64,000 nt of DNA from Littorina saxatilis (Eukaryota; Mollusca; Gastropoda; Littorinimorpha; Littorinidae), in assembly GCF_037325665.1 (NCBI RefSeq), contig NC_090251.1, positions 18,137,210 through 18,201,209 of the forward strand, given 5' to 3'. Both the position numbers and the translations under genes were made by a program. Below the pieces are notes generated by a model that was given only the letters and a program-made list of their open reading frames with translations, had not been told where the DNA came from and ran no database searches. This document shows, in pieces, positions 35,936 through 46,419 of this stretch. How positions within the stretch are numbered: position 1 is the stretch's first letter; each line of letters starts with the position of its first letter.

Positions 35936-36200
35936 TTTGTGTAACTTTGTAAAATCAACCAGAGAATTTAGTATATAACTATACTGTAGCAGACGCCCCC
36001 TTTCTCAAAACACGAATAGCGCCGCTGCATATTTCTTGTTTAATTTATAATTGCAAACTGGCACACGCGAAATAAGCTGCTCTGTTTTCTAAATTGTCAA
36101 AGAGCGCACACTAAAATATTTGACAGCAAAATAATAATTGAGAATCACCTTCGACAGCTGAACTGACGACGAAAAGACAACTTCCTCTGGGAGCAGCCAT
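30547..36200 (-). CDS. GATD1: GATD1-like DJ-1/class I glutamine-amidotransferase fold protein, 7 exons
   Basis: Orthologue of human GATD1, a small flavodoxin-like DJ-1/PfpI-superfamily protein of unclear biochemical role. Exons in order of translation: 36149-36200, 35227-35303, 34082-34187, 32340-32447, 31443-31540, 30972-31065, 30547-30662. They sum to 651 bp, or 216 aa (human about 220), with GT-AG introns and matching phases. The start [20 protein letters not shown] fits the family N-terminus. Conserved blocks are [12 protein letters not shown] near residue 86, [16 protein letters not shown] at 115-130, and [14 protein letters not shown] near the C-terminus. The nucleophile-elbow position reads Gly-Met-Gly, without the cysteine of DJ-1; as I recall human has Gly-His-Gly, so it is probably non-catalytic as an amidotransferase. 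Introns hold several transposons. Confidence 0.95.
30844..30911. repeat. (CA)n microsatellite
   Basis: CA tract with AAACAAACA interruptions in the last GATD1 intron. Confidence 0.9.
31800..32286 (+). mobile_element. Interspersed repeat with internal CA tract, copy 2
   Basis: Shorter copy of the 8302-9205 family: GTCCGGACTTCGTCAAAGAT, GGATATGACGTCATCAAAGA, and GAATCGCTCTACACACA leading into a CA run. It then ends in the palindrome TTAGTCAATATTGACTAA. Located in a GATD1 intron (between exons 4 and 5). Confidence 0.75.
32640..33345 (-). mobile_element. tRNA-headed SINE-like element
   Basis: On the minus strand, CCCCCGTGGCGCAGTGGTTA gives an A box and GTGGTTCGAATCTC a B box about 35 bp on, at 33343-33275. 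A GC-rich body continues down to about 32640. The lower boundary is uncertain and no second copy is present in the window. Located in a GATD1 intron (between exons 3 and 4). Confidence 0.5.
33500..33960 (+). mobile_element. LINE 3' fragment (I-superclade-like)
   Basis: The frame 33507-33872 encodes the last part of a LINE ORF2: [17 protein letters not shown], then a CSCG...H...C zinc-knuckle-like segment, then [16 protein letters not shown] and a stop. This tail is typical of RNase H-bearing LINEs (I/Nimb-like) by memory. Everything upstream (RT, endonuclease) is missing. Lies antisense in a GATD1 intron. Confidence 0.65.
34216..34425. mobile_element. Tigger-like MITE with poly-C
   Basis: TA-CAGACTGGAACCCCCTTTT at left and GGTGGGTTCCACTG-TA at right, with the family body in reverse orientation. 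A run of about 30 C (34245-34274) lies inside the left arm. Confidence 0.65.
34427..34826. repeat. 40-bp minisatellite, about 10 copies
   Basis: Tandem units containing ATGTAGAGATGATGAAAGTG and TTAACCTAACCACTGT, nearly identical, beginning directly at the right edge of the MITE. In a GATD1 intron. Not a CRISPR: there are no unique spacers. Confidence 0.95.
35698..35932. repeat. (TG)n microsatellite pair
   Basis: TG/TTTG runs at about 35700-35792 and a pure TG plus TGCG tract at 35834-35932 in the first GATD1 intron. Confidence 0.95.
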
Positions 36201-36204
36201 TTTG

Positions 36205-36965
36205 ACAATTCGTGTAAAATCTGGATCGGATTTGGAACACTACATTATCAAGAAATTAAATTTAACTAACTGCCAAACGTGTGAAATGTTTTGAAATACA
36301 GATACAAAGACATTATCTTACCATATTTTGTTATGTAAAGAGATGAGCAAGCTTTGGAGAAAATGAAAAAGAGAAGGAAAGTAAGAAAAAATATATTCAG
36401 GGGAAGCAATTCTACACGTTTATTGAAGAATTGATGAAGTTGTTTCCCTTAGATCATGTCTGAGTGTATGCATGTGTGTGTGTGTGTGTGTGTGTTGATC
36501 CATATTTATAAAACAACGACCAACATGTTCTACCATATTTTGTACTGAAACGAAAGAACAAGAACACGATTTCTTTTTAAAACAAATACTGAAATAGACA
36601 AAAGAGAGCTCAGGCAAGTTCAGGGGAAGTAATTCCTCACTCCACTGAATAAAATTGTATGTGCGTTGTATCTCTTAGATCGTGTGACATCTTTTTATCA
36701 ATTAACAACTATCTTCCAATTTGTTATATTTTGTCTGTGTGTGGCTTTTATCTCATTCGTATCAATGCTTGTTTTGATCTTATAAAGTTATATATATGTA
36801 AACAATATAAAAGTGACATTCGAAACTGTGCATTTGTTAATCAAAACTGAGGGTGTGTGAGAATAAAATCTGGCTCCGTGTGTATGTGTATGTGTGTTTG
36901 GGGGAACATCTTTATTTGAGCTTTCTGTGCCTTGCTGCAGGTCCAATTTCAGTTGTTCGAGACTC
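36205..36965. other. GATD1 upstream flank
   Basis: Likely contains the GATD1 promoter. No TATA box or other clear motif recognised. A TG run lies at 36474-36494. Confidence 0.4.
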
Positions 36966-36989
36966 CCACATGTTGTATCTGCCCCATGT

Positions 36990-37172
36990 GTCACACACAC
37001 ACACACACACACCACATACAACACACACAACACATCACACACACTCATCACATCACAAACATCACTAACACACACACATCACATCACCACATCACATCAC
37101 ATCACATATCACCACACATCACATCAATCACATCACACACACACACACACACACATCACATACACACACAGA
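36990..37172. repeat. CACA / ATCAC simple repeats
   Basis: (CA)n followed by irregular CATCACATCAC pentamers and more CA. Confidence 0.9.
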
Positions 37173-37182
37173 GAGACTAGGA

Positions 37183-37555
37183 CAATCAATCAATCAATAT
37201 GAGGCTTATATCGCGCGTATTCCGTGGGTACAGTTCTGTGCGCAGGGATTTATTTTTTATTTTTTTTATTTTTCTTTTATGCAATTTATATCGCGCACAT
37301 ATTCAAGGCGGAGGGATTTATTTATGCCGTGTGAGATGGAATTTTTTTACACAATACTCATCACGCATTCACATCGGCCAGCAGATCGCAGCCCTTTCGG
37401 CGCATATCCTACTTTTCACGGCCTATTATTCTAAGTCACACGGGTATTTTGGTGGACATTTTTATCTATGCCTATACAATTTTGCCAGGAGAGACCCTTT
37501 TGTCAATCGTGGGATCTTTAACGTGCACACCCCAATGTAGTGTACACGAAGGGAC
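37183..37555 (-). mobile_element. tRNA-SINE, 3' portion (split by Ty3 element)
   Basis: Minus strand: TTCGTGTACACTACATTGGG, CACGTTAAAGATCCCACGAT, then a body ending in a TTGA/CAAT tetranucleotide tail (37183-37198). The head is at 40625-40758, on the other side of the inserted retroelement. The two halves are separated by the GGGAC duplication. Confidence 0.8.
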
Positions 37556-37822
37556 TGTAATGATATGATGTATGTGTAGTATGACACTCACACACATAGA
37601 CAACACTGTGAAGGCGTGTATAGTAATGATTACACTGTATTGAATATAAGACTAAAAGGTAAGGTTAAACACAAGCACAAAGTAGAGAGTACTGAAGCAA
37701 GAGACTGTTCACTGTGATAGCTGAATGCAGACTGCTGCAGAAGGCAGGGATAAAACTGAGGCTGGCTGTGTGGCCAGGCAGTATGGATAACCATGACTAG
37801 TGAGCATGCAGATATCACTACA
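37556..37822 (-). repeat. LTR of the Ty3/Gypsy fossil
   Basis: On the + strand the segment starts TGTAATGATATG and ends GATATCACTACA. It is followed inward by a purine-rich stretch (on the minus strand) typical of a polypurine tract. Only a trace of the opposite LTR end is recognisable. Confidence 0.7.
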
Positions 37823-38375
37823 TCTCCCTTCTTAAGAAAAAGACTATTGTTTATTAATAAGGTTTTTTTTAAAGTTGATTGGGTGTATTTGTAATTTTGC
37901 TGTACTAGGTAATAAACATTGCAATGTAGGCAAACCATAGCCTTTTAAACACATAGTCTTTACATGATACCAATGTATTAAGTAACACCAATCATGAAGT
38001 TCTAATGATCATAACCATTAATATTTTAAATCTTCAAATGTCAGTTTTTCTGTGCATTCCTTTGCACTGCCTAAAGAGAGATACGGCAGTAGTGTTTGTA
38101 CAGAGTCTGGGTCCAGCTACTGGCATCTGTTATCTATTACTGGTGGGAGCTGACTAGGGGCACGTTATCTGCTAGCCATGCCAGAGACTGGAATTTCCTA
38201 AATTGCAGTCCTGTGGAGAGTCGCAACTGAATATGCACTATATTCTAGTAGCAATATCACTGTTGGTCTGTTCAAGTGTATCCGTATGACTGCAAGATTT
38301 TTTTACACTATATGTTACTGTTCTTCACTACAACAGTCCTGTGGATATCTGTTTCTGCAAATAGAAACGGTGAGT

Positions 38376-40532
38376 CTACAGGTCTAATTTCTGCGGGGCT
38401 TTGACGATTCGGCCTGATCGGGTTGTTGTAGCTCCCGCTTGTGAAGGAAGCTGCTGTTGTAGAGGTTCTTGTTGTGGTGGTTTGGGTGTAGCCTCTACTG
38501 CTTGGGGAACGTCTCTGATGTGGACTCTGTTCCTCCTGAGCATCTGTCCTTGTTGCGTGGCAAGCTGGTACGACCTTGGCTCCGCCCTCGGTCCGGTGAC
38601 GGTAGCTGGGATCCATTTCCCTGTCTGGTAGTCCTGGACACGGGCTTGTTGACCAGGCTGAAGGACTGGCAGGTCTTTGGCATGCCGATCGTGGTACATC
38701 TTCTGTACGTTCTGGCGATCTTGAAGCTCTTCTCTGATTGAGTTTGGGAGAGAGTTCAGCTTTATGGGCATGTTGGATCGTGCTTTTCTTCCTGTCAGGA
38801 TTTCGAGGGGACTTGGAATAGATGAGGACAGAGGGGTGGTGCGCAGACATAGAAGGGCAAGGTCAGGATCAGTTCTGGCTTGGCTGGCCTTCTGTAGAGC
38901 ATCCTTGACTGTCTGCACGTGTCTCTCACTCATACCGTTGGATCTGGGGTATCTGGGGGAAGAGGTTATGTGGTCGAATGCCCACTCTCTTGCAAATGTG
39001 ACGAAGGCGTCCGATGAGAATTGGGGGCCGTTGTCACTTATCAGCTTGCTGGGAATGCCATGCTCAGAGAACATCTGCTTTAGTGCTCTGATGACAGTGT
39101 TGCTAGTTGCGTCACCAGCAAGCTTTCTGACGATGAAGTACTTGCTGTAGTAGTCAGTGAGCAGCAAATACTCATAGCCATGGAGTCTGAACAGGTCTGT
39201 TCCAAGGGTCTCCCATGGGCGACTGGGCACCTCATGTGGCATGAGGGACTCAGGGGACTGCGATGGTTTGTGCTCCTGGCAGATGGGGCATGACTTGGTT
39301 CTCTGCTCAATGTCCTTGTTGATTCCAGGCCAGAAGACAGATTCTCTGGCACGAAGTCGCGTCTTCTCGATGCCTTGGTGACCATAATGGAGTTGTTCCA
39401 TGATGTCTTCCCGTTGTGATTCTGGGATGAGCAAGCGTTGTCCTTTCAGGATGAGCCCGTCTTCAATAGCTAACTCGTCTCTGAAATGCCAAAATGTTCT
39501 GATGGCTGGTGGTACTTCCTGGAGAGTGTCTGGCCATCCTGTCACGATCGTACTAGTCAGCTGGCGGCAGGTTGCATTGTCCTCGGTTGCTGCGCGAATG
39601 CGGCTGGTACGTTCCGAACTGAACCGCACCATGCTGACCCGTATGTCGAGGTCAATCTCCTGCAGGTTCTTTGCACTTGGCAGTCTCGACAGGGTGTCCG
39701 CCAGTGCCATGGTTGAACCAGGTTGATACTCCATAACGAAATTGTAGCCCTGTAGTTTCAGCAGCATTCGCTGGAGTCGTGGAGGAGCTGATGTGAGGGG
39801 TTTGTTCAAGATCATCACCAGGGGCTTGTGGTCTGTGACGACCTTGAATGGTCTCCCAAAGAGATAGGTGTGAAATCTTTGGACTCCAAAGACAACTGCC
39901 AGGAGTTCTCTTTCAATGCAGGCATACCGTGTTTCTGCATCTGAAAGTGATTTGGAAGCATATGCGATGGGCTGTTGGTCCTGGATTAGGCTGGCTCCAA
40001 GGCCTTTGATGCTTGCATCTGTCTGCAGTGTCGGAGTCTTGGAGGTGTCAAAGTATCTCAGGGTTGATGTTTCTGAGATTGCTTCCTTGATCTTCTCAAT
40101 GCTTGCTTGGTGATGACTCTCCCAGATGAAGGGGACGTCATTCTTCAAGAGGTCCCTCAGAACTGCAGATTTCTCCGAGAGTTTGGGGATGAATGGCGCA
40201 AGGAATTGGATGAACCCGAGGAACGTCTGGAGTTCCTTTTTGTTGGTCGGGGTTGCCATGTTGTGAAGGTCTGTTACCTTCTCAGGGTCAGGGTGCACTC
40301 CATTGGTGTCGTACTTCATGCCGAAGAATGTAATGGAGTCTGTCTTTATGGTACACTTTTCTGAGTTGAAAACTAGACCATTCTCAGCTGCAACTTTGAA
40401 GAGGTTGTGGATGATCTTGTCATGTTCTTCGTTGGTCTTTGCGTAGACAGCAACGTCGTCGGCGATGCCAACTGTCCCGTCCACTTGCTCCAGGATCTGG
40501 TCCATCTTCAGCTGGAAGATGTCTTGTGACAC
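38376..40532 (-). CDS. Ty3/Gypsy pol remnant (RT part, RNase H, integrase)
   Basis: Fossil. The 718-residue frame runs from within the reverse transcriptase through RNase H (TDASIKGLGASL region), a zinc-binding integrase N-terminus, the integrase core (TDLFRLHGYEYLL region) and a C-terminal tail. This order, RT-RNase H-integrase, is that of Ty3/Gypsy pol. Gag and protease are not present. Confidence 0.85.
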   Translation of the reverse strand: MSQDIFQLKMDQILEQVDGTVGIADDVAVYAKTNEEHDKIIHNLFKVAAENGLVFNSEKCTIKTDSITFFGMKYDTNGVHPDPEKVTDLHNMATPTNKKELQTFLGFIQFLAPFIPKLSEKSAVLRDLLKNDVPFIWESHHQASIEKIKEAISETSTLRYFDTSKTPTLQTDASIKGLGASLIQDQQPIAYASKSLSDAETRYACIERELLAVVFGVQRFHTYLFGRPFKVVTDHKPLVMILNKPLTSAPPRLQRMLLKLQGYNFVMEYQPGSTMALADTLSRLPSAKNLQEIDLDIRVSMVRFSSERTSRIRAATEDNATCRQLTSTIVTGWPDTLQEVPPAIRTFWHFRDELAIEDGLILKGQRLLIPESQREDIMEQLHYGHQGIEKTRLRARESVFWPGINKDIEQRTKSCPICQEHKPSQSPESLMPHEVPSRPWETLGTDLFRLHGYEYLLLTDYYSKYFIVRKLAGDATSNTVIRALKQMFSEHGIPSKLISDNGPQFSSDAFVTFAREWAFDHITSSPRYPRSNGMSERHVQTVKDALQKASQARTDPDLALLCLRTTPLSSSIPSPLEILTGRKARSNMPIKLNSLPNSIREELQDRQNVQKMYHDRHAKDLPVLQPGQQARVQDYQTGKWIPATVTGPRAEPRSYQLATQQGQMLRRNRVHIRDVPQAVEATPKPPQQEPLQQQLPSQAGATTTRSGRIVKAPQKLDL

Positions 40533-40624
40533 GGACAGTCCAAAGGGTAAACGCTTGAAGCAGTACCTGCCGAAAGGTGACTGGAAAGTTGTCAGCAGTT
40601 GAGAGTCAGGATGTTATCACTACA

Positions 40625-40758
40625 GGGACCTCGGTTTTTCGTCTCATCCGAAAGACTAGCACTTGAACCCACCACCTAGGCTAACGCCCTGACCCAGGGT
40701 CGAACTCGCAACCTCTCGCTTCCGAGCGCAAGTGCGTTACCACTCGGCCACCCAGTCC
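40625..40758 (-). mobile_element. tRNA-SINE head (5' portion of the split SINE)
   Basis: Minus strand: GTGGCCGAGTGGTAACGC matches a pol III A box and GAGTTCGACCC a B box. The segment then runs to GACGAAAAACCGAGGTCCC, where the Ty3 element was inserted. The head resembles a Ser/Leu-type tRNA. Confidence 0.8.
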
Positions 40759-40764
40759 TTACAC

Positions 40765-41235
40765 ACAGACACATCTATACAAATGTAAATCCACACACAC
40801 ACAAATCCACACACACACACAAGAAAACTTGGAACTTATCAATTCAAAGTAACAGTTTATTTTTCACCCTTTCACAGAATAAGCATATTCGTCTATTGTC
40901 ATTGTGAAGAGCCAACAAAATTACCGGTATTTGTAGTACATGTATCGATTATCATCACAAGACCATCACAATGATTACTCTATTACCCACAATTAGCTTG
41001 ATAAAAATTTACACACATGAACTCATAGCAAGAAATGTTGTGGTGCTCAATCATGAATTGTGTCTTGCAAATCATCTTCAGCATGAATTCACTACAAAGG
41101 TTAAATAAAAGCATTACACAACAAAAAATAACAATGAAAACGGACTTTTTATTTTATTTTTTATAATACACCAACTTGGTTTTGAGAAAACTATCAATGG
41201 CTTAAAATACATACGAATGAGTAAGTAAAAGAATA
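40765..41235. other. No gene identified
   Basis: AT-rich; short CA runs at about 40790-40822. Confidence 0.4.
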
Positions 41236-41246
41236 TATATATATAT

Positions 41247-41255
41247 ATACGACTT

Positions 41256-41292
<37 letters not shown>

Positions 41293-41693
41293 CGCTATGC
41301 CAAGCCAAAGTTCTCGATGGATTTGCTTCAAATTTGGTGGGCATATTCAGGTAGACCCCGGACACAACCTGGTTGATGAGAATTTTCAACACGTGCTCTC
41401 AGCGCGCAGCACGGAACCGATTTTGGTTTTTCTGTTCATCTTCCCAGATCCATTCCCACTAACTCTTCCTTATCTTCTCCAGTGTTTTGCGTTTATCTCC
41501 CTTCTTTCGTGTGGCGTCAATCCATATTCCCGTTACTACGTTACTATTTTTAGAATGTCACTGCACTGTCCAGAACGCTTTCCTTGCACCCGTAAGTTGT
41601 CCTCACTGTAAAAGTGCAAAGGTCGAATCAATTTATAGCCACGCGAAAAATACACTGTCATCTATCTTATAGATATACATATACATATACGGC

Positions 41694-41754
<61 letters not shown>

Positions 41755-42330
41755 CAACACCTGTGGATTGTAGAGTTCTGTTTGTGATGTGGACTGGCGG
41801 CTTTGGTGTGTCTGTATGTTCGGGCCTTCCTTTGAGAAGCCATAACAGTTATTATAGGGCTTAGAAATAAGCTCTAAAATTCTCAATCCCGTTTGAGTGG
41901 ACTTCGCCTTCAAAGGTGATTGTGGTGTTTCAGCACTCAGTTACATTTGGCGTTGTCGACAGGGATGGGACTCGACATGAAATGTTCAGGCCACTGAATC
42001 ATTTTCGTGCTGTTCCCATTCCACCAACCTGGGAGGGACCTAAGCTTGGCGGGTCCATGGTTCGGAACTTTGGGGACAAAGTTCATTCAAAGGGGGTCGA
42101 ATGTGACAGGGAGACTACCGTCGCCCTTCACAGCAGACTCTGCAGAGTTGTTCGCCTTAGAAGTTGTGGGCTTTCCTTGCATGTACCCGTGTAACCAAGT
42201 TGTCCTCACTGTAAAAGTGCAAAGGTCGAATCTATTTATCGAAAAATCCGCTGTCATCTATCTCTATATATTTATATATATATCTATACATCTATACATA
42301 TAAATAAAAGAGAGTGTCTGTCTGTCTGTC

Positions 42331-42374
<44 letters not shown>

Positions 42375-42625
42375 TGTCTGTGTGTGTGTGGAGGCAACAC
42401 CTGTGGATTGTAGAGTTCTGTTTGTGATGGGGTCTGGCGGATTTTGTTTGTCTGTATGTTCTGGCCTTTGAGAAGCCATAACAATTAATATAGGGCTTAG
42501 AAATAAGCTCTACAATTCTCAATCCCGTTTGAGAGGACTTCGCCTTCAAAGGTGATTGTGGTGAACCGCCCCGCTGTCTGTCTCTGTCTCGCGGTTCACC
42601 CCGGCGAAGCCGGGTATTCATCTAG
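41247..42625. mobile_element. Helitron-like non-autonomous unit(s)
   Basis: The right end has the hairpin CCCCGGCGAAGCCGGGTATT followed by CATCTAG and AT-rich target, the pattern of Helitron/Helentron 3' ends. The left end begins TATACGACTTGTGTCTGTGTG. The inner part includes two related segments with TG tracts (from about 41690 and 42310) sharing CAACACCTGTGGATTGTAGA, so it may be more than one nested copy. No Rep/helicase frame. Confidence 0.5.
41696..41751. repeat. (TG)n microsatellite
   Basis: TG run of about 54 bp inside the Helitron-like region. Similar tracts lie at 41265-41291, 42336-42390 and 43334-43361. Confidence 0.95.
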
Positions 42626-42654
42626 TATATATATATATCTATATATATCTATAT

Positions 42655-43332
42655 ATATATACGACTAGTGTCTGTGTGTCTGTGTGTCTGTGTGTCTGTG
42701 TGTCTGTGTATCTGTCTGTGCGCGATGCACGGCCAAAGTTCTCGATGGATCTGCTTCAAATTTGGTGGGCATATTCAGGTAGACCCGGGACACGACACAA
42801 CCTGGTCGATATTTCAACACGTGCTCTCAGCGCGCAGCGCGGAACCGATTTTGGTTCCACCTCAGCTATTTTGGTTCCACCTCAGCTACCAGGGCCCCCA
42901 TACCGACACACCAAAGCCAAAGTTCTCGGTGGATCTTTTTCAAATTTGGACACCGTATTCAGCTACACCCCGGACACAATATCATCGATGAGATATTTCA
43001 ACACGTGCTCTCAGCGCGCAGCGCTGAAATGATTTTAGTTTTTGTGTTCATTTCACCATTATAAGTAACTCTTCCTTATCTTCTCATCTTCTCCAAGTTT
43101 TCAGCGTTTACCTCCCTTCCTTCGTTTGGTGCACTTTTGTGTGACAAGGAGCGTCTTCGGATATTCCCGGCGTTCTGTTACTGTTACTATTTTTAGAAGG
43201 TCAACGCAGTGTCCAGAACGTAAATTGGACCCGTAAATTATCCTCACTGTCAAAGTGCAAAGGTCGAATCAATTTATAGCCGCGCGAAAAATACACTGTC
43301 ATCTATCTCTCTATAGATACGGCTTCTCTGTG

Positions 43333-43363
<31 letters not shown>

Positions 43364-43732
43364 CTCTATGTGAGCAACACCTGTGCATTTTTCAGTTCTG
43401 TTTGTGATGTGGTCTGGCGGCTTTTGTGTAATTTTATGTACTGGCCTTCCTTTCAGAAGCTCTAACTTGCTCAGTCCTGTTTGAGTGGAGTTCGCCTCCA
43501 AAGGTGATGAACACGGTTACATTCGTCGACAAGGATGGGACTCGATATGGTCAGGAATGGCATTATGGCCACTGAATCATTTTCGTGCTGTTCCCATTCC
43601 ACGAATCTGGGAGGGACCTAAGCTTGGCGAGCTTGGCGGGTCCATTGTTCGGACCCGGCGAAGCCGGCGTACGGCTCTAAGTACTTCTTCCCGGCAAAGC
43701 CGGCTACCCGGCGAAGCGGGTATTCATTCTAG
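42655..43732. mobile_element. Helitron-like non-autonomous unit
   Basis: Begins TATACGACTAGTGTCTGTGTG and ends with CCCGGCGAAGCGGGTATTCA then TTCTAG, like the unit to its left. Shared blocks include AAAGTTCTCGATGGATCTGC and CAACACGTGCTCTCAGCGCG. GCCGGG hairpins are repeated near the right end. Confidence 0.5.
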
Positions 43733-43739
43733 TATATAT

Positions 43740-44875
43740 ATATGAGATAATATAACTATTCATCCAAGGGTGAGATAATTCAAATATTGCAACAATGTGC
43801 TCTACAGCTGTGCTTTCAAAGCTCAGAGGTGTTAAAAAGACACTGAACATAATATATTACAGAGCACAATCAATCTGAAATCCCTTCCCCATGTTACACA
43901 CACAATCTCTCTCTTTATCTCTCTCTCTCTATTTCCTCTTTCTCTCCCTCCCCCTCACAATTCTTCTTGTCAATACAGAAGAAATCCTTTCAGTCATTAA
44001 AATTGTACTCGCTATACAATTATTATAAAATGTAGTACAAAATCATGAAGGAAGGGGGAAAGCCCCGTAACACACACAGTATATTCACTGCACACAGCCC
44101 AACAGAGGAATGATGCAGGAAATCAGAAACAGACTGCAATGCAATGCACAAATGTGTTCAACAACATGAAAATCACTGGTATAGGCATGTGAAGATTCAT
44201 AACAGCAGGGATAACAGTAAAAAGATGAAACACTCAAACAGTTAATGTTTTGAAACTTGTAAATTTAACAAAGAAGACAATCTTATAATTTACAATCCCC
44301 AACAGAGATCAGGGTAACAGACACACTTTGTATTGTAGATACTTGAGGCATTGTGTTAAAATTAACAGGCTTAGTAGTTTTTTCATTGTCAAAGACTGTT
44401 CGTATAGCATCCCTCTCTAACTGCAGAGGGACCAACAAAAAATGAATATCTTTTCAATACTGTCAGCAGCTCTAAAAGTTCTATGCAATGGTTTTTATTC
44501 CTTTTGTGTATGTTTTTTTCACTGCATTAATAGTTGCACTTCGAGAAACGATATTATATCACCAGGTTCACAGAGGAATAAAGAGTAAAGTGATTTCAAA
44601 GTCACACAACACAATGACTTTCGCAGTCAAACACCATAGAACAACAAGTGAGTGAAAGGCAGATGAAATACCTTCATAATATATTACCGTATAACAGATG
44701 ACTGAAACACAAAAATATGAAAGAATGAAACAGTCGTTTGTGAGCAATATTCTTTTCCACATAAAGTCAACATGACACTTCCTTTGTCAAATAAAATGGA
44801 AAACTATCTTATTAGATATAATATATAGGTATAGGCATGTGAACAAAGAAACCTCTCTTTTCAGAACTAAAAAAT
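43740..44875. other. No gene identified
   Basis: AT-rich intergenic sequence with a CT-rich patch at 43905-43945. No supported frame. Confidence 0.4.
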
Positions 44876-44879
44876 CTAA

Positions 44880-45468
44880 AAATGTTATTCAGGTCAAGGT
44901 AGGGAGTCCTAAAATGGGAATATTTGAATTTATAGATGTTACGAACAAAACAAAATCTGAAGAAAAAAATCAAAGTCCTTAAATTCTTTCTTTCTTTATT
45001 TGGTGTTTTTCGTCGTTTTCAACCACGAAGGTTATATCGCGACGGGGGAAGGGTGGAGATGGGATAGAGCCACTTGTCAATTGTTTCTTGTTCACAAAAG
45101 CACTAATCAAAAATTTGCTCCAGGGGCTTGCAACGTAGTACAATATATGACCTTACTGGGAGAATGCAAGTTTCCAGTACAAAGGACTTAACATTTCTTA
45201 CATACTGCTTGACTAAAATCTGTACAAAAATTGACTATATTCTATACAAGAAACACTTAACAAGGGTAAAAGGAGAAACAGAATCTGTTAGTCGCCTCTT
45301 ACGACATGCTGGGGAGCATCGGGTAAATTCTTTCTCTCCCAACCAATATGGGACTCCCCCCAACCCGCGGGGGGTAAGTCCTTAAATGGGGCCGGGGGGG
45401 AGGCGGGAGGGGGTGGAGAGGGGGGATAGGGACAGGAAGTCCTAAGTCGGAGAGCCTTCCACTGTAAT
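44880..45468. mobile_element. Tigger-like MITE remnant split by a SINE
   Basis: The left piece (to 44984) carries the family motifs in degraded form, such as GGGAGTCCTAAAATGGG and AATTTATAGATGTTACGAAC. The right piece (45376 on) continues with TCCTTAAATGGGG and ends GCCTTCCACTG-TA. The SINE at 44985-45375 interrupts it. Confidence 0.55.
44985..45375 (-). mobile_element. SINE with AAAG tail, copy 2
   Basis: Flanked by the 12-bp direct repeat AAGTCCTTAAAT (44973-44984 and 45376-45387). Same body and tail as the copies at 29557 and 49924. Confidence 0.85.
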
Positions 45469-45474
45469 CATGCA

Positions 45475-46415
45475 GTCCTTTCCAGTACTCAAATCCATTT
45501 TATTTCATCAATGAAGCATCATGCAAACTGAACCAAATGTTTACTTTACATTTTGCGAGCTAAATGCTTGTTAAACACAAGTCTCACCGGACAGTCAAAG
45601 TCAGATCACAGGGACACACGAATCAACAATTTTAACACATGAATCTTTTTCCAACAAAAAACCACATAATTTATGCATTAAAAAAGAAATTCAAGACAGG
45701 CTTCAACAGATGGAAAAGATAGGTGCATAGAAACTATGTTTCAACTTTCTGTGCACACCAGACATATATTATCTATTACTCTATCTATATATATGAAAAT
45801 CACTTGTGATCTGTGTTGTATTTATACAAATGCGTATTTCAGTCGTTGAAAGTGAGAAGTTCATCAAAAACAATTAGAATCGCACACCAGTTAACATCAT
45901 CCATCAAATGAATCGTACGTATTTACACCAAAGCTTATTTACACAGTAATTGGACAATAGTCTCCTGTCCGCCCAGCCGACCTTCCCCTTGACCCTGCTT
46001 GTGACCTCGATGTTTGATGCCCCCGCAAGGGGCACGGTACTCTCTAAGCACCCAAAACCTCAAAGAGAGATAACTGGCGGAAACCTTCCTATTGTGGATG
46101 AGCAAGAATAGCATGTTCCTAAAAGTTTAAGGTGTTTCATTTGTGTGACACAGCACTGCATGTAAAACGAAAAAAGTTTGTGAAAAAAGGAACAGAATAC
46201 CTATCATACTATATATCATATCATGAAAAAAATCTCAACGAAAATCATTTTCACAACTCAGAATTGCAAAGAACTCTGTTTATTGGTGTTTGTTTCTTTG
46301 TTCATGTTTATTTATTTGACCTGTGAGTATTCTGAGTGTTTTAACTTACAAAATCAAAGTTTGGATAAAGCAGCTACGTCTTAGGAAAGCAGGGCCACAA
46401 AAATAAATGGTTAAC
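45475..46415. other. No gene identified
   Basis: No frame, repeat or RNA recognised. Confidence 0.4.
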
Positions 46416-46419
46416 ACTT

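Larger units (their letters stand above)
37556..40624 (-). mobile_element. Broken Ty3/Gypsy LTR retrotransposon fossil
   Basis: Fossil inserted in a tRNA-SINE, with a 5-bp target duplication GGGAC at 37551-37555 and 40625-40629. Parts present: a 3' LTR (37556-37822) preceded by a purine-rich tract, and the 3' part of pol with part of reverse transcriptase, RNase H and integrase. It is incomplete, with at least one large loss; the surviving pol frame is otherwise open, so the insertion is probably not ancient. It is younger than the host SINE. Confidence 0.85.

Noticed and set aside
38401-40364. Plus-strand frames opposite the Ty3/Gypsy pol
   Set aside because: Antisense shadows of the pol remnant.
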